A DNA stretch of 64,000 bases, taken from Chryseobacterium gotjawalense. GTDB taxonomy: Bacteria > Bacteroidota > Bacteroidia > Flavobacteriales > Weeksellaceae. Shown one piece after another: positions 15,104 through 23,357 of the stretch. The stretch spans positions 372,001-436,000 of the forward strand of contig NZ_CP124855.1 of assembly GCF_030012525.1 (NCBI RefSeq). The letters are read 5' to 3'. The notes beneath the pieces are model-generated. The model was not told the DNA's origin. It saw only the letters and a list, made by a program, of their open reading frames with translations, and did not search any database. Within the stretch, counting starts at the first letter, position 1, and the number at the start of each line of letters is the position of its first letter. A program made the position numbers and the translations under genes.

Positions 15104-17917
15104 ATGAAAAACAGTAATCTAAAATTTCCTTGTTTAATAGCGGCGCTATACTTCGGTGTGAATGTCGGCGCGCAGGAAACTCGCAAGGACACCGCAATCA
15201 AAGAACAACTCATTGAGGAAGTGGTGATGATTGGTTATGGAACGAGAAAAAAAGTGGATAATACTACTTCAATAAGCTCAATCAATGCAGAGGAACTCAG
15301 TAAAACAAAGGTTTTAAATGCGACGCAGGCAATCCAGGGGAAAGCAGCGGGAGTTACTGTAATTGCTTCTGATTTACCAGGTTCGACGCCATCAGTTATT
15401 ATTCGTGGTTTGGGTACGGCACTGAGTGGTAGAAATCCGCTGTATGTAGTTGATGGCCTTTTTGCTGATAACATCAATAATATCAATTCCAATGATATCT
15501 TAACGTACGACGTTCTGAAAGATGCTTCCGCACTAGCAATCTATGGAAATAGAGCCGCAAATGGTGTGATTATCATCACGACAAAATCCGGAAAAGGTAA
15601 AAAGATTTCTGTAGAATATGATGGTTTGGCAGGAGTAAGAATGCCGTTGAAAAAAGTGAAAATGGCAGGTAGTAACCTGTTTTCTTTTTATACGAATACC
15701 GCTTTGCAGATGACGAAATTTTCTCAGGATCAACCGGTTAATACCGATTGGTTTAAAGAAATAACCCGAACTGGAACCTTCAATCAACATAATTTATCTT
15801 TATCAGGAGCTTCGGAAAATGCAAAATATTTCTTGAGTTTAGGAAATTATGACGAAAAAGCAATTTTACAGGGAACTGATTATAACAGAAGTACGATAAG
15901 AACGAATAATGAATTTAAGGTATCCAAAGGTATTGTGCTTACCCAAACATTATCAGTTGCGTTTACCAATGTTACCCCAAAACCTCTGAGTGCTTTTACT
16001 GCTGCTTATAAACAGTCGCCTCTTGTGCCGGTTTATTTTCCGGGTGGTAAGTATGGCGTTTCATTCGTAGGAGCAAACGGTTTTGCTTCGCCGACAGGTT
16101 CCTCCTTTAATAATGTTGGAAATCCGGTTGCGCAACTGAATTTATTTAATGAAAAGCAAAAATCAATGCAGCTGCAGGGAGGTTTAAAACTAGATCTTAA
16201 TCTGATGAAAGATCTTAAATTTACATCTCAATTCTCTGGTGAATACTATAATTTCAAGAGTTATAACTATGCCGATTTGTTGAGCATTTGGTTAGCGGCA
16301 GATCCTACGAGAAAAGTTTCTGATTACAAACCGACTGATAATGTGAATACCTTATTTAATGAGAAAAAAGATTATTTTAATTGGAGTTTGACCAATTACT
16401 TAACCTATGCCAAAAAATTCGGAATTCATGATATTGAAGCTACGATAGGTACTGAAGCAGCAGTCCGTGATGGGGAAAATACAATAAGTACTACCCGGAA
16501 AAATATGGTCCTTAACAGTAATTATTGGGATCTGTCGGGAACGAACTATTTGGATCAGCTAATCTCTTTATATAGTGTAAATGGAAATAAAAACACCACT
16601 AATTCTTATTTTGCCAGAGCACAGTATAAATTAATGAATCGGTATTTATTAACGGCGACGATTAGAAGAGATGGTTCATCACAATTTGCCCAAGGTAATA
16701 AATGGGGAACTTTTCCTGCTTTCGGAGCAGGTTGGGTGGTTTCTGAAGAGTCTTTCCTTAAAGACGTTTCTTTCTTAAATATGTTGAAATTAAGAGGCGG
16801 TTGGGGAAGACTGGGCAACCAGAATATCCCGACCAATTATCTGCCTTTTGCCAGTGGAGACCGTTACAACTATGCCTTTAATGGTAATGCCATTTCCAAC
16901 GGAACAACTTTAGATAAAATTTATGATCCTAATCTTTCTTGGGAGATAACAGAAGAATCCAGTGCAGGACTTGATTTCGAAATGGTGAACAGAAAATTAA
17001 AAGGTTCCGTGGATTTCTATAACAGAATCACCAAGAATATTATTTTAGCAATGATTCCTGTTTCAACTTCTGGAATTTCTCAAAATGGATATGCTCATTT
17101 GGGTGAAGTAACCAACAAAGGTTTCGAACTGATGCTGAGCTGGGCTGATAAAATCAACGAAAACTGGAGTTATAACCTGAGCGGAAATTTTTCTCACAAC
17201 AAGAATAACTTAAGCAAACTTGCTAATGAGAATGTAAATCCTATTAAAGGAGGTGATTTATCAAACGGACAATATACCAAGTACCTTAGTGATATTGCTG
17301 TTGGGCAGCCATTAGGTAGTTTCTGGTTGTGGGAAGTTAGCGGAATTGATGCCGATGGTAAATTTACATACGTGGATACTAATGGTAATGGAAAAACTGG
17401 TGCTGATGATTTAGCAGATCGTAAATTCTTCGGTTCTTATATGCCTACTTCTACGTACGGTGTTAATTTAGGTGTAACTTTCAAACAGCTTGATCTCTCT
17501 GTAAATGGCTACGGAACATTTGGAGCTAAAGTATATAATGGTAAAAAAGCACAGCGTTTCTCTGGTGAAAATATTGAATACGGCGTAGCTACAGATTTCT
17601 ACAGCAGTACCAATATGGGCTCATCCAATCCTGCACCTTTCAATGCAGTGCCATTAGCATCGAATTATTATTTAGAATCAGGTGATTTCTTTAGAATTAA
17701 TAATATTGCGCTAGGATATACCTTATCTAAACCAGTTGATTATTTATCTTCTTTACGGGTTTATGTGAGTGCTGTTAACCCTTTTATCACGCAGAAATTT
17801 ACTGGGTTCTCCCCAGAACTTAATGCCAATGGTGATCCTTATGGATTAACTGGTATTGAGTTAGATGCATATCCAACATTGCGATCTTTTGTATTAGGAG
17901 TAAATTTGAAATTTTAA
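15104..17917 (+). CDS. SusC/RagA-type TonB-dependent outer-membrane glycan transporter
   Basis: A 937-residue outer-membrane receptor. The signal peptide (to about residue 23) is followed within 20 residues by the TonB-box-like EEVVMIGYGT and then the plug (VIIRGLGTALSGRNPLYVVDG, DASALAIYGNRAANGVIIITTK). The rest is a beta-barrel ending in a C-terminal aromatic (NLKF). The usual 70-80 residue carboxypeptidase-regulatory-like domain ahead of the plug is absent, so it is shorter than many SusC proteins. It heads a locus with SusD, a LamG lipoprotein and glucanases, and should import the oligosaccharides they release. Confidence 0.95.
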   Translation: MKNSNLKFPCLIAALYFGVNVGAQETRKDTAIKEQLIEEVVMIGYGTRKKVDNTTSISSINAEELSKTKVLNATQAIQGKAAGVTVIASDLPGSTPSVIIRGLGTALSGRNPLYVVDGLFADNINNINSNDILTYDVLKDASALAIYGNRAANGVIIITTKSGKGKKISVEYDGLAGVRMPLKKVKMAGSNLFSFYTNTALQMTKFSQDQPVNTDWFKEITRTGTFNQHNLSLSGASENAKYFLSLGNYDEKAILQGTDYNRSTIRTNNEFKVSKGIVLTQTLSVAFTNVTPKPLSAFTAAYKQSPLVPVYFPGGKYGVSFVGANGFASPTGSSFNNVGNPVAQLNLFNEKQKSMQLQGGLKLDLNLMKDLKFTSQFSGEYYNFKSYNYADLLSIWLAADPTRKVSDYKPTDNVNTLFNEKKDYFNWSLTNYLTYAKKFGIHDIEATIGTEAAVRDGENTISTTRKNMVLNSNYWDLSGTNYLDQLISLYSVNGNKNTTNSYFARAQYKLMNRYLLTATIRRDGSSQFAQGNKWGTFPAFGAGWVVSEESFLKDVSFLNMLKLRGGWGRLGNQNIPTNYLPFASGDRYNYAFNGNAISNGTTLDKIYDPNLSWEITEESSAGLDFEMVNRKLKGSVDFYNRITKNIILAMIPVSTSGISQNGYAHLGEVTNKGFELMLSWADKINENWSYNLSGNFSHNKNNLSKLANENVNPIKGGDLSNGQYTKYLSDIAVGQPLGSFWLWEVSGIDADGKFTYVDTNGNGKTGADDLADRKFFGSYMPTSTYGVNLGVTFKQLDLSVNGYGTFGAKVYNGKKAQRFSGENIEYGVATDFYSSTNMGSSNPAPFNAVPLASNYYLESGDFFRINNIALGYTLSKPVDYLSSLRVYVSAVNPFITQKFTGFSPELNANGDPYGLTGIELDAYPTLRSFVLGVNLKF

Positions 17918-17929
17918 AAATTTAAAAAA

Positions 17930-19396
17930 ATGAATAAAAAAATAATAATATTATCATCATTACTTTTATTTTCACTCTCTAGCCAGAGTTGTCGTAATGA
18001 TTTTTTAGAGGTAAAACCAACAGAAGCAATTTCTACTGACGACCTGTCTTTGCTCAATAATGACGCCGGTGCTGAAAGTTTCGTTTCTGCGATTTATGCC
18101 AAATATTTAGATTGGAACATCAGTTCGTTTTCCTGGGTTGGCATTACAACCATTGCATCTGACGAAGCTGATAAAGGGTCTTCACCGGGTGACGCAGGTG
18201 GTGACAAAGATTTATTAGATGCCTTGAATTTCACTGCAACAGGAAGTTCTTTTCAAGATGTATGGCAAGGTCATTATCAGGCAGTCAACCGGTCCAATCA
18301 GGCATTGTCTTATCTTCCGCTGCTTACCAATGCCAATACAGATCTTAGAAATAGATTAACAGGAGAAGCTAAATTTCTTCGCGCGTTCTCCTATTTTATT
18401 TTAGTGAGATCGTTTGGAGGTGTACCTGTTGTGGATCATGTTCCAGCTGCGGGAAATGAAGCCGATAGAACAATGTTGCTGACCAGAAAATCAAAAGAAG
18501 AGGTTTATGCTTTCATTATGAATGACTTGAATGATGCAATTGGGGCCTTACCAGATAAAAACACTTACTCGGCTGCAAACAAAGGTCGCGCTTCAAAAGG
18601 TGCAGCTTACGCACTGCTGGCGAAAGTAAATCTTTATCAGAAAAATTGGCAGAAAGTGATTGATAACTGTAATTTGGTAACAGGTTATTCACTCACACCA
18701 AACTTTGCAGATATTTATAAAATTTCAGGAGAAAATAATCAAGAATCCATTTTTGAAATCCAGGGAAAAGGTGGCCCACAACAACCAGGAATTCAACAGT
18801 ATTCTCAGACTCAGGGCGCCCGTGGTGCAGGAGGCTGGGGTTGGGGTTTTGCAACACCATCTCAAAATTTAGTGGATGCCTTCAACGCAGCGGGTGATAC
18901 CAAAAGAAGAGATGCAACCATTATTTTTAGAAACTCAACTTTATATGATGGCAGAATTGTCCCGGCTACGGTAGAAAATCCTTTTTACAATTACAAAGTA
19001 TATTCTTCCAATTATACGGGAGATGATTACTCTGACACCAATATCAGATATCTTAGATATGCTGAGGTTTTATTAATGAAAGCTGAAGCCATGAATGAAT
19101 TGGGTCAAACAGCCGCCGCACTTCCATTCTTAAATCAAGTTAGAAACAGAGCGGGATTAGCAAATTCTACGGCAGTTTCACAAGCTGATGTAAGAACAGC
19201 AATCTGGCAGGAGAGAAGATTAGAATTAGCGCTGGAACATGACCGGTGGTTTGATTTAGTAAGAACAGGACAGGCAAAGGCAGCGATGGCCGCAGACGGA
19301 AAAACTTTTGTCGTAGGAAAACATGAAGTATTTCCTTTGCCGAGTTCTTTTATTGCTGAAGCCAAAGGATTATCTGCGCAAAATCCTAACTATTAA
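17930..19396 (+). CDS. SusD/RagB-family glycan-binding lipoprotein
   Basis: A 488-residue surface lipoprotein. The signal ends in SSQSC near residue 21, with DFLEVKPTEAIS directly after, the standard SusD N-terminus. The tetratricopeptide-like scaffold is visible in EAKFLRAFSYFILVRSFGGVPV and RGASKGAAYALLAKVNLYQKNW. The C-terminal segment NIRYLRYAEVLLMKAEAMNELG plus IWQERRLELALEHDRWFDLVRTG is the RagB/SusD signature. It caps the SusC barrel and binds the substrate. The gap from SusC is 12 bp. Confidence 0.96.
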   Translation: MNKKIIILSSLLLFSLSSQSCRNDFLEVKPTEAISTDDLSLLNNDAGAESFVSAIYAKYLDWNISSFSWVGITTIASDEADKGSSPGDAGGDKDLLDALNFTATGSSFQDVWQGHYQAVNRSNQALSYLPLLTNANTDLRNRLTGEAKFLRAFSYFILVRSFGGVPVVDHVPAAGNEADRTMLLTRKSKEEVYAFIMNDLNDAIGALPDKNTYSAANKGRASKGAAYALLAKVNLYQKNWQKVIDNCNLVTGYSLTPNFADIYKISGENNQESIFEIQGKGGPQQPGIQQYSQTQGARGAGGWGWGFATPSQNLVDAFNAAGDTKRRDATIIFRNSTLYDGRIVPATVENPFYNYKVYSSNYTGDDYSDTNIRYLRYAEVLLMKAEAMNELGQTAAALPFLNQVRNRAGLANSTAVSQADVRTAIWQERRLELALEHDRWFDLVRTGQAKAAMAADGKTFVVGKHEVFPLPSSFIAEAKGLSAQNPNY

Positions 19397-19415
19397 TTTT
19401 CAAAAAATATTGATT

Positions 19416-20393
19416 ATGAAAAATAGAACTTTAATTAAATATATCGGGGTAGCTTTTTTGATGGGTGTCATTACACTGAGTTGTGAAGACAGTATTGACC
19501 GTGATAATCTTCCTGTCCCGTACGCAGCCATCGGCGGATATGAAAATTCAGATGATGTTGCTGCTGCCAATCTTATCACCAAACTTAGCTTTGAAGACAA
19601 TTTGAACGATAAATACAATAATATAACTAATGCTGTTGGGACTTCAGTAGCATATGATTCTGGGATTAAAGGAAAAGCGTACAGCGGTTCTGATTCTCAG
19701 AAAAGATATGCCGTTGCCAATATTTCGCCCGCGGTTACCGGACTTAGCGCCTTTACTTTTTCATTTTGGATGAAAAGTGCCAATACGGTAGATCCGGCAA
19801 CTCCAGGTCAGGGGAAAGGAGCGCAGGGAATTTTTTCAATTGTTCGCCCAACCGAATTTTGGGGTGGAATTAATTTATTTATTGATAACCCGGACAATGC
19901 AAACCCAGACCGTATCCGCCTAAAACTTTCTGTGGAAAACGGAAGACCTGCAGTGGACTGGAGAGGGCAAAGCGTGATGATGAATATCGATGGAAGCAAA
20001 AATAAATGGATTTATGTTACCGTAACCTATGACCCAGCAACCAGCAAAGTAAGTGCTTATCTCAATGGAGAACCGGCAGCTAATCTAACAGGTTTTCCTT
20101 TTGCTCCTGCCGGGGGAATTACAGGTTCTGCGCCATGGTTTGCAAAAGATCCTGGAGGCATCGATAATCCAAATGGTGCTCCTGGTTATGGTGCAATTCA
20201 ATTGGTTGGGACCAATGGAAAAGTGGTAATAGGAACACACCAGTTTGATACTAATCCTCCTCAAAACAATGGCTCGCCGCAAGACTGGGCAACAAGTTTT
20301 GCCGGAATGTTAGATGAATTTAGAATTTATAATATTCCATTGAAAAGTGCAGATGTAAACGCGCTGTACAAATTGGAAAAAGACAACAGATAA
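19416..20393 (+). CDS. LamG-like lipoprotein, candidate surface glycan-binding protein
   Basis: A 325-residue lipoprotein with signal MKNRTLIKYIG and lipobox LSC, followed by acidic residues (EDSID) as in many surface-exported Bacteroidetes lipoproteins. Residues 60-320 form a concanavalin A-like LamG/laminin-G domain: LITKLSFEDNLNDKYNN, FTFSFWMKSAN, WIYVTVTYDPATSKVSAYLNGE and the closing FAGMLDEFRIYN. No catalytic residues are evident, so binding is more likely than hydrolysis. It is third in the operon, 19 bp after SusD, the usual place of a surface glycan-binding protein. A start at 19323 was rejected because it overlaps SusD. Confidence 0.85.
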   Translation: MKNRTLIKYIGVAFLMGVITLSCEDSIDRDNLPVPYAAIGGYENSDDVAAANLITKLSFEDNLNDKYNNITNAVGTSVAYDSGIKGKAYSGSDSQKRYAVANISPAVTGLSAFTFSFWMKSANTVDPATPGQGKGAQGIFSIVRPTEFWGGINLFIDNPDNANPDRIRLKLSVENGRPAVDWRGQSVMMNIDGSKNKWIYVTVTYDPATSKVSAYLNGEPAANLTGFPFAPAGGITGSAPWFAKDPGGIDNPNGAPGYGAIQLVGTNGKVVIGTHQFDTNPPQNNGSPQDWATSFAGMLDEFRIYNIPLKSADVNALYKLEKDNR

Positions 20394-20402
20394 ACTCATA
20401 AC

Positions 20403-20427
20403 AGAGCCATCGTGAGGTGGCTCTTTT
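20403..20427 (+). terminator. Intra-operon hairpin between the LamG gene and the first glucanase
   Basis: AGAGCCA and TGGCTCT pair around an 8-nt loop, followed by TTTT. It lies 10 bp past the LamG stop and 14 bp before the GH144 start. It has the form of a weak intrinsic terminator, with 7 bp and a short U tract, so partial read-through to the glycosidases is expected. Confidence 0.65.
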
Positions 20428-20440
20428 GATATAAAATTAA

Positions 20441-21832
20441 ATGAAAAAATCAATCCAATTATTGGCTGTAGCTTTTTTGCTTGTTTCATGCTCGCGTGAT
20501 TCACCACCAAAAAGTGGCGGAACACCAATTGGCGGCGGCGGTAGTGAACCTCCGATAAATACTGTTTATACCGATCCTCAAATTATCGGAATGACTCAAA
20601 AAGACGTTACCAAATATTTTTGGGATTATGCAGAAGCGAATTCGAAATTAGCACGGGAACGTTACCATACCGATAATCCGGGAACAGATGCTTCAGTGAT
20701 TACTACGGGAGGTTCTGGTTTTGGTTTAATGACCATTCTGGTAGCCATTAAAAATGGTGATGTTCCACGGACAGAAGCCGTTTCCAGATTGACAACTTCT
20801 CTTAATTTTTTGCAGAATGCCAACCGTTTTCATGGAGCCTGGCCTCATTGGATTAATGGTAATAATGGAAATGTGATTCCTTTTGGTACAATGGATAATG
20901 GAGGTGATTTGGTTGAAACAGCATTTCTTGTTCAAGGGTTAATCTGTGTTCGGGAATATTTTAAAACTTCTACAGATGCACAGGAACTCGCTTTGAGTAA
21001 AAAAGCTGATGAACTCTGGAAAGGTGTCGAATGGAATTGGTATACCCAAGGTCAAAACGTTTTGTACTGGCACTGGTCGCCCAATTACGATTTTCAGATG
21101 AATCTAAAAATACAGGGTTATGATGAAACTTTAATTACATATATTCTGGCGGCGGCTTCACCCAATTATTCTATTGCTAAAACAGTTTATCAACAGGGTT
21201 GGGCAAGAAATGGGAGTATAAAAACTGCCGCATCACAATATGGAATCCCATTGATAGTTAATCATAATGGAGCAAGTGGAACAGTAGGACCAATGTTTTT
21301 CTCACACTACTCTTTCCTTGGTTTGGATCCACGCGGACTTTCCGATGAATACGTGAGTTATGGAGATGCTGCAACAAATCATGCAAAAATAATGCATCAG
21401 TATGCCATCGAAAATCCTAAAAACTGGATGGGTTACAGTACAAAGAATTGGGGATTAACTGCAAGTTACAGCCGAAACACAGATGGGACAACCGGCTATT
21501 CTGCCCATCAGCCGAACAATGATTTAGGAGTGATTTCTCCTACAGCAGCCATTTCCAATATAGCTTATACTCCCGCAGAAAGCATAAGCTATTTAAGGTT
21601 TTTGTATAACGAAAATTATGCGAAATATGTTGGTGTAGCAGGTCCATTTGATGCATATTCAGTCCATTATAACTGGGTTACTCCAAGATATTTAGCAATA
21701 GATCAGGGAACAATTTCTCCGATGATTGAAAACCATCAGTCAGAGTTCCTTTGGAAATTATTTATGAATGCGCCGGATATTAAGCAGGGATTAATTAAAT
21801 TGGGGTTTCATTCAAGCAGATATGGATTTTAA
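20441..21832 (+). CDS. GH144-type glucanase (glucoamylase-like PF10091 fold), copy 1
   Basis: A 463-residue lipoprotein (lipobox LVSC at about residue 17) with a Gly-rich linker before the catalytic (alpha/alpha)6 domain. Family landmarks are VTKYFWDYAEANSKLARERYH, ITTGGSGFGLMTILVAI, FHGAWPHWINGN, DNGGDLVETAFLVQGL, WNWYTQG and YLAIDQGTISPMIENH. The glucoamylase-like/GH144 family includes the endo-beta-1,2-glucanase of Chitinophaga pinensis. It should cut the backbone at the surface or in the periplasm. Older annotations call it a glucoamylase. The exact linkage is inferred from the family and the neighbouring GH3. Confidence 0.85.
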   Translation: MKKSIQLLAVAFLLVSCSRDSPPKSGGTPIGGGGSEPPINTVYTDPQIIGMTQKDVTKYFWDYAEANSKLARERYHTDNPGTDASVITTGGSGFGLMTILVAIKNGDVPRTEAVSRLTTSLNFLQNANRFHGAWPHWINGNNGNVIPFGTMDNGGDLVETAFLVQGLICVREYFKTSTDAQELALSKKADELWKGVEWNWYTQGQNVLYWHWSPNYDFQMNLKIQGYDETLITYILAAASPNYSIAKTVYQQGWARNGSIKTAASQYGIPLIVNHNGASGTVGPMFFSHYSFLGLDPRGLSDEYVSYGDAATNHAKIMHQYAIENPKNWMGYSTKNWGLTASYSRNTDGTTGYSAHQPNNDLGVISPTAAISNIAYTPAESISYLRFLYNENYAKYVGVAGPFDAYSVHYNWVTPRYLAIDQGTISPMIENHQSEFLWKLFMNAPDIKQGLIKLGFHSSRYGF

Positions 21833-21867
21833 AAAAAATTAAAAATTTCGAAATTAATTAGGTATTC

Positions 21868-23244
21868 ATGAAGAAAATTATTCTTATTTCAGCATTTGCC
21901 GGTGTGTTGTTAATGTCGTGTGAAAGTACGAAACCAGTTATTAAAGCAACCGAAAATCAGATGATAAACAAATCAGATGAAGCATTGATGAATCAGGTAC
22001 AGAGAGATGTATTAAAATATTTCTGGGAAGAAGCTGAACCCAACTCCAGGTTAGGACGGGAGCGTTATCATGAGGACAATATTTATCCTCAAAATGATAA
22101 AAACGTTATTACTACTGGAGGCTCAGGTTTCGGAATGATGACCATTCTCGTCGGAGTTGAAAGAAAATTTATTCCTCGAAAAGAAGCCGTTCAGCGATTA
22201 ACGACGATGGCAGATTTTCTGGCAAAATCAGACCGGCATCATGGCGCTTGGTCGCATTGGATTAATGGAGAAACCGGAAAAACAGTTCCATTTGGTAAAA
22301 AAGATAATGGTGGTGATTTAGTAGAAACTGCATTTTTAGTTCAGGGAATTATTTCAGTGCGGGAATACTTTAAAAACGGAAATCAGGAAGAAAAAATTCT
22401 TGCCCAGAAAATGGATGATCTTTGGAAAGGAGTAGAGTGGAACTGGTACACCAAAGGTGGCGAAAAAACGCTCTATTGGCATTGGTCTCCAACCTATGGT
22501 TGGGAAATGAATTTCCCTTTAAAAGGATATGATGAAACTTTAGTAACCTATATTTTAGCCGCCTCTTCACCAACCTATCCAATTGATGCCGAAACCTATT
22601 ATAAAGGATGGACGAGAAACGGAACTTACACTACCGACAAAACCAAATATGGATTGCCGATGTACGTAAAACATAATGGCGCAGAAGAGTATGGCGGTCC
22701 ACTTTTCTGGGCGCAATATTCCTATCTCGGATTAGATCCGACTGGTCTTTCTGACCGATATGTTGCCAACTATTTTGATCTTAATAAAAATCAGGTCTTA
22801 ATTGATTATAAATACTGCGTAGAAAATCCAAAAGGTTGGAAAGGTTACGGACCGAATTACTGGGGACTTTCAGCAGGTTATACGAGAAACAATGATGGTT
22901 CTGTAGGTTACACTGCGCATACTCCCATCAATGATTCAGGGGTAATTAATCCTACCGCGGCGCTCAGCAGTTTTCCTTACACGCCAAAAGAATCGATGGA
23001 TTTTTTAAGATTTTTATATCAGGAAAAACCAGAATTCATTGGCTCTGCAGGTCCCTATGATGCAACTTCAATTAATTATAACGACTGGTTTACGCCAAGA
23101 TATCTGGCAATTGATCAGGGAACCATTTCGCCAATGATTGAGAATTATAGAACAGGTTTACTATGGAATTTATTTATGAATGCACCTGAAATTAAACAGG
23201 GACTGAAAAAACTGGATTTTAAATCAACAAAATACACCTTTTAA
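21868..23244 (+). CDS. GH144-type glucanase (glucoamylase-like PF10091 fold), copy 2
   Basis: A 458-residue paralogue of the preceding gene, colinear throughout: YFWEEAEPNSRLGRERYH, TTGGSGFGMMTILVGV, HGAWSHWINGE, DNGGDLVETAFLVQGI, WNWYTKGG and the C-terminus MNAPEIKQGLKKL. It is also a lipoprotein (LMSC) but lacks the Gly-rich linker. Two adjacent enzymes may divide labour, for example long polymer against shorter oligosaccharides, or outer surface against periplasm. It starts 35 bp after copy 1. Confidence 0.85.
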   Translation: MKKIILISAFAGVLLMSCESTKPVIKATENQMINKSDEALMNQVQRDVLKYFWEEAEPNSRLGRERYHEDNIYPQNDKNVITTGGSGFGMMTILVGVERKFIPRKEAVQRLTTMADFLAKSDRHHGAWSHWINGETGKTVPFGKKDNGGDLVETAFLVQGIISVREYFKNGNQEEKILAQKMDDLWKGVEWNWYTKGGEKTLYWHWSPTYGWEMNFPLKGYDETLVTYILAASSPTYPIDAETYYKGWTRNGTYTTDKTKYGLPMYVKHNGAEEYGGPLFWAQYSYLGLDPTGLSDRYVANYFDLNKNQVLIDYKYCVENPKGWKGYGPNYWGLSAGYTRNNDGSVGYTAHTPINDSGVINPTAALSSFPYTPKESMDFLRFLYQEKPEFIGSAGPYDATSINYNDWFTPRYLAIDQGTISPMIENYRTGLLWNLFMNAPEIKQGLKKLDFKSTKYTF

Positions 23245-23357
23245 TTTTTATTTTCTAACGATTGAGACCATAGAAAAAAACATTCTAATCCGAAGTTGTA
23301 TGAGTAGATGCTCGCTCAAAAAAAATAGAGTAAAGAAATAAACGAAATTTAATTAAA

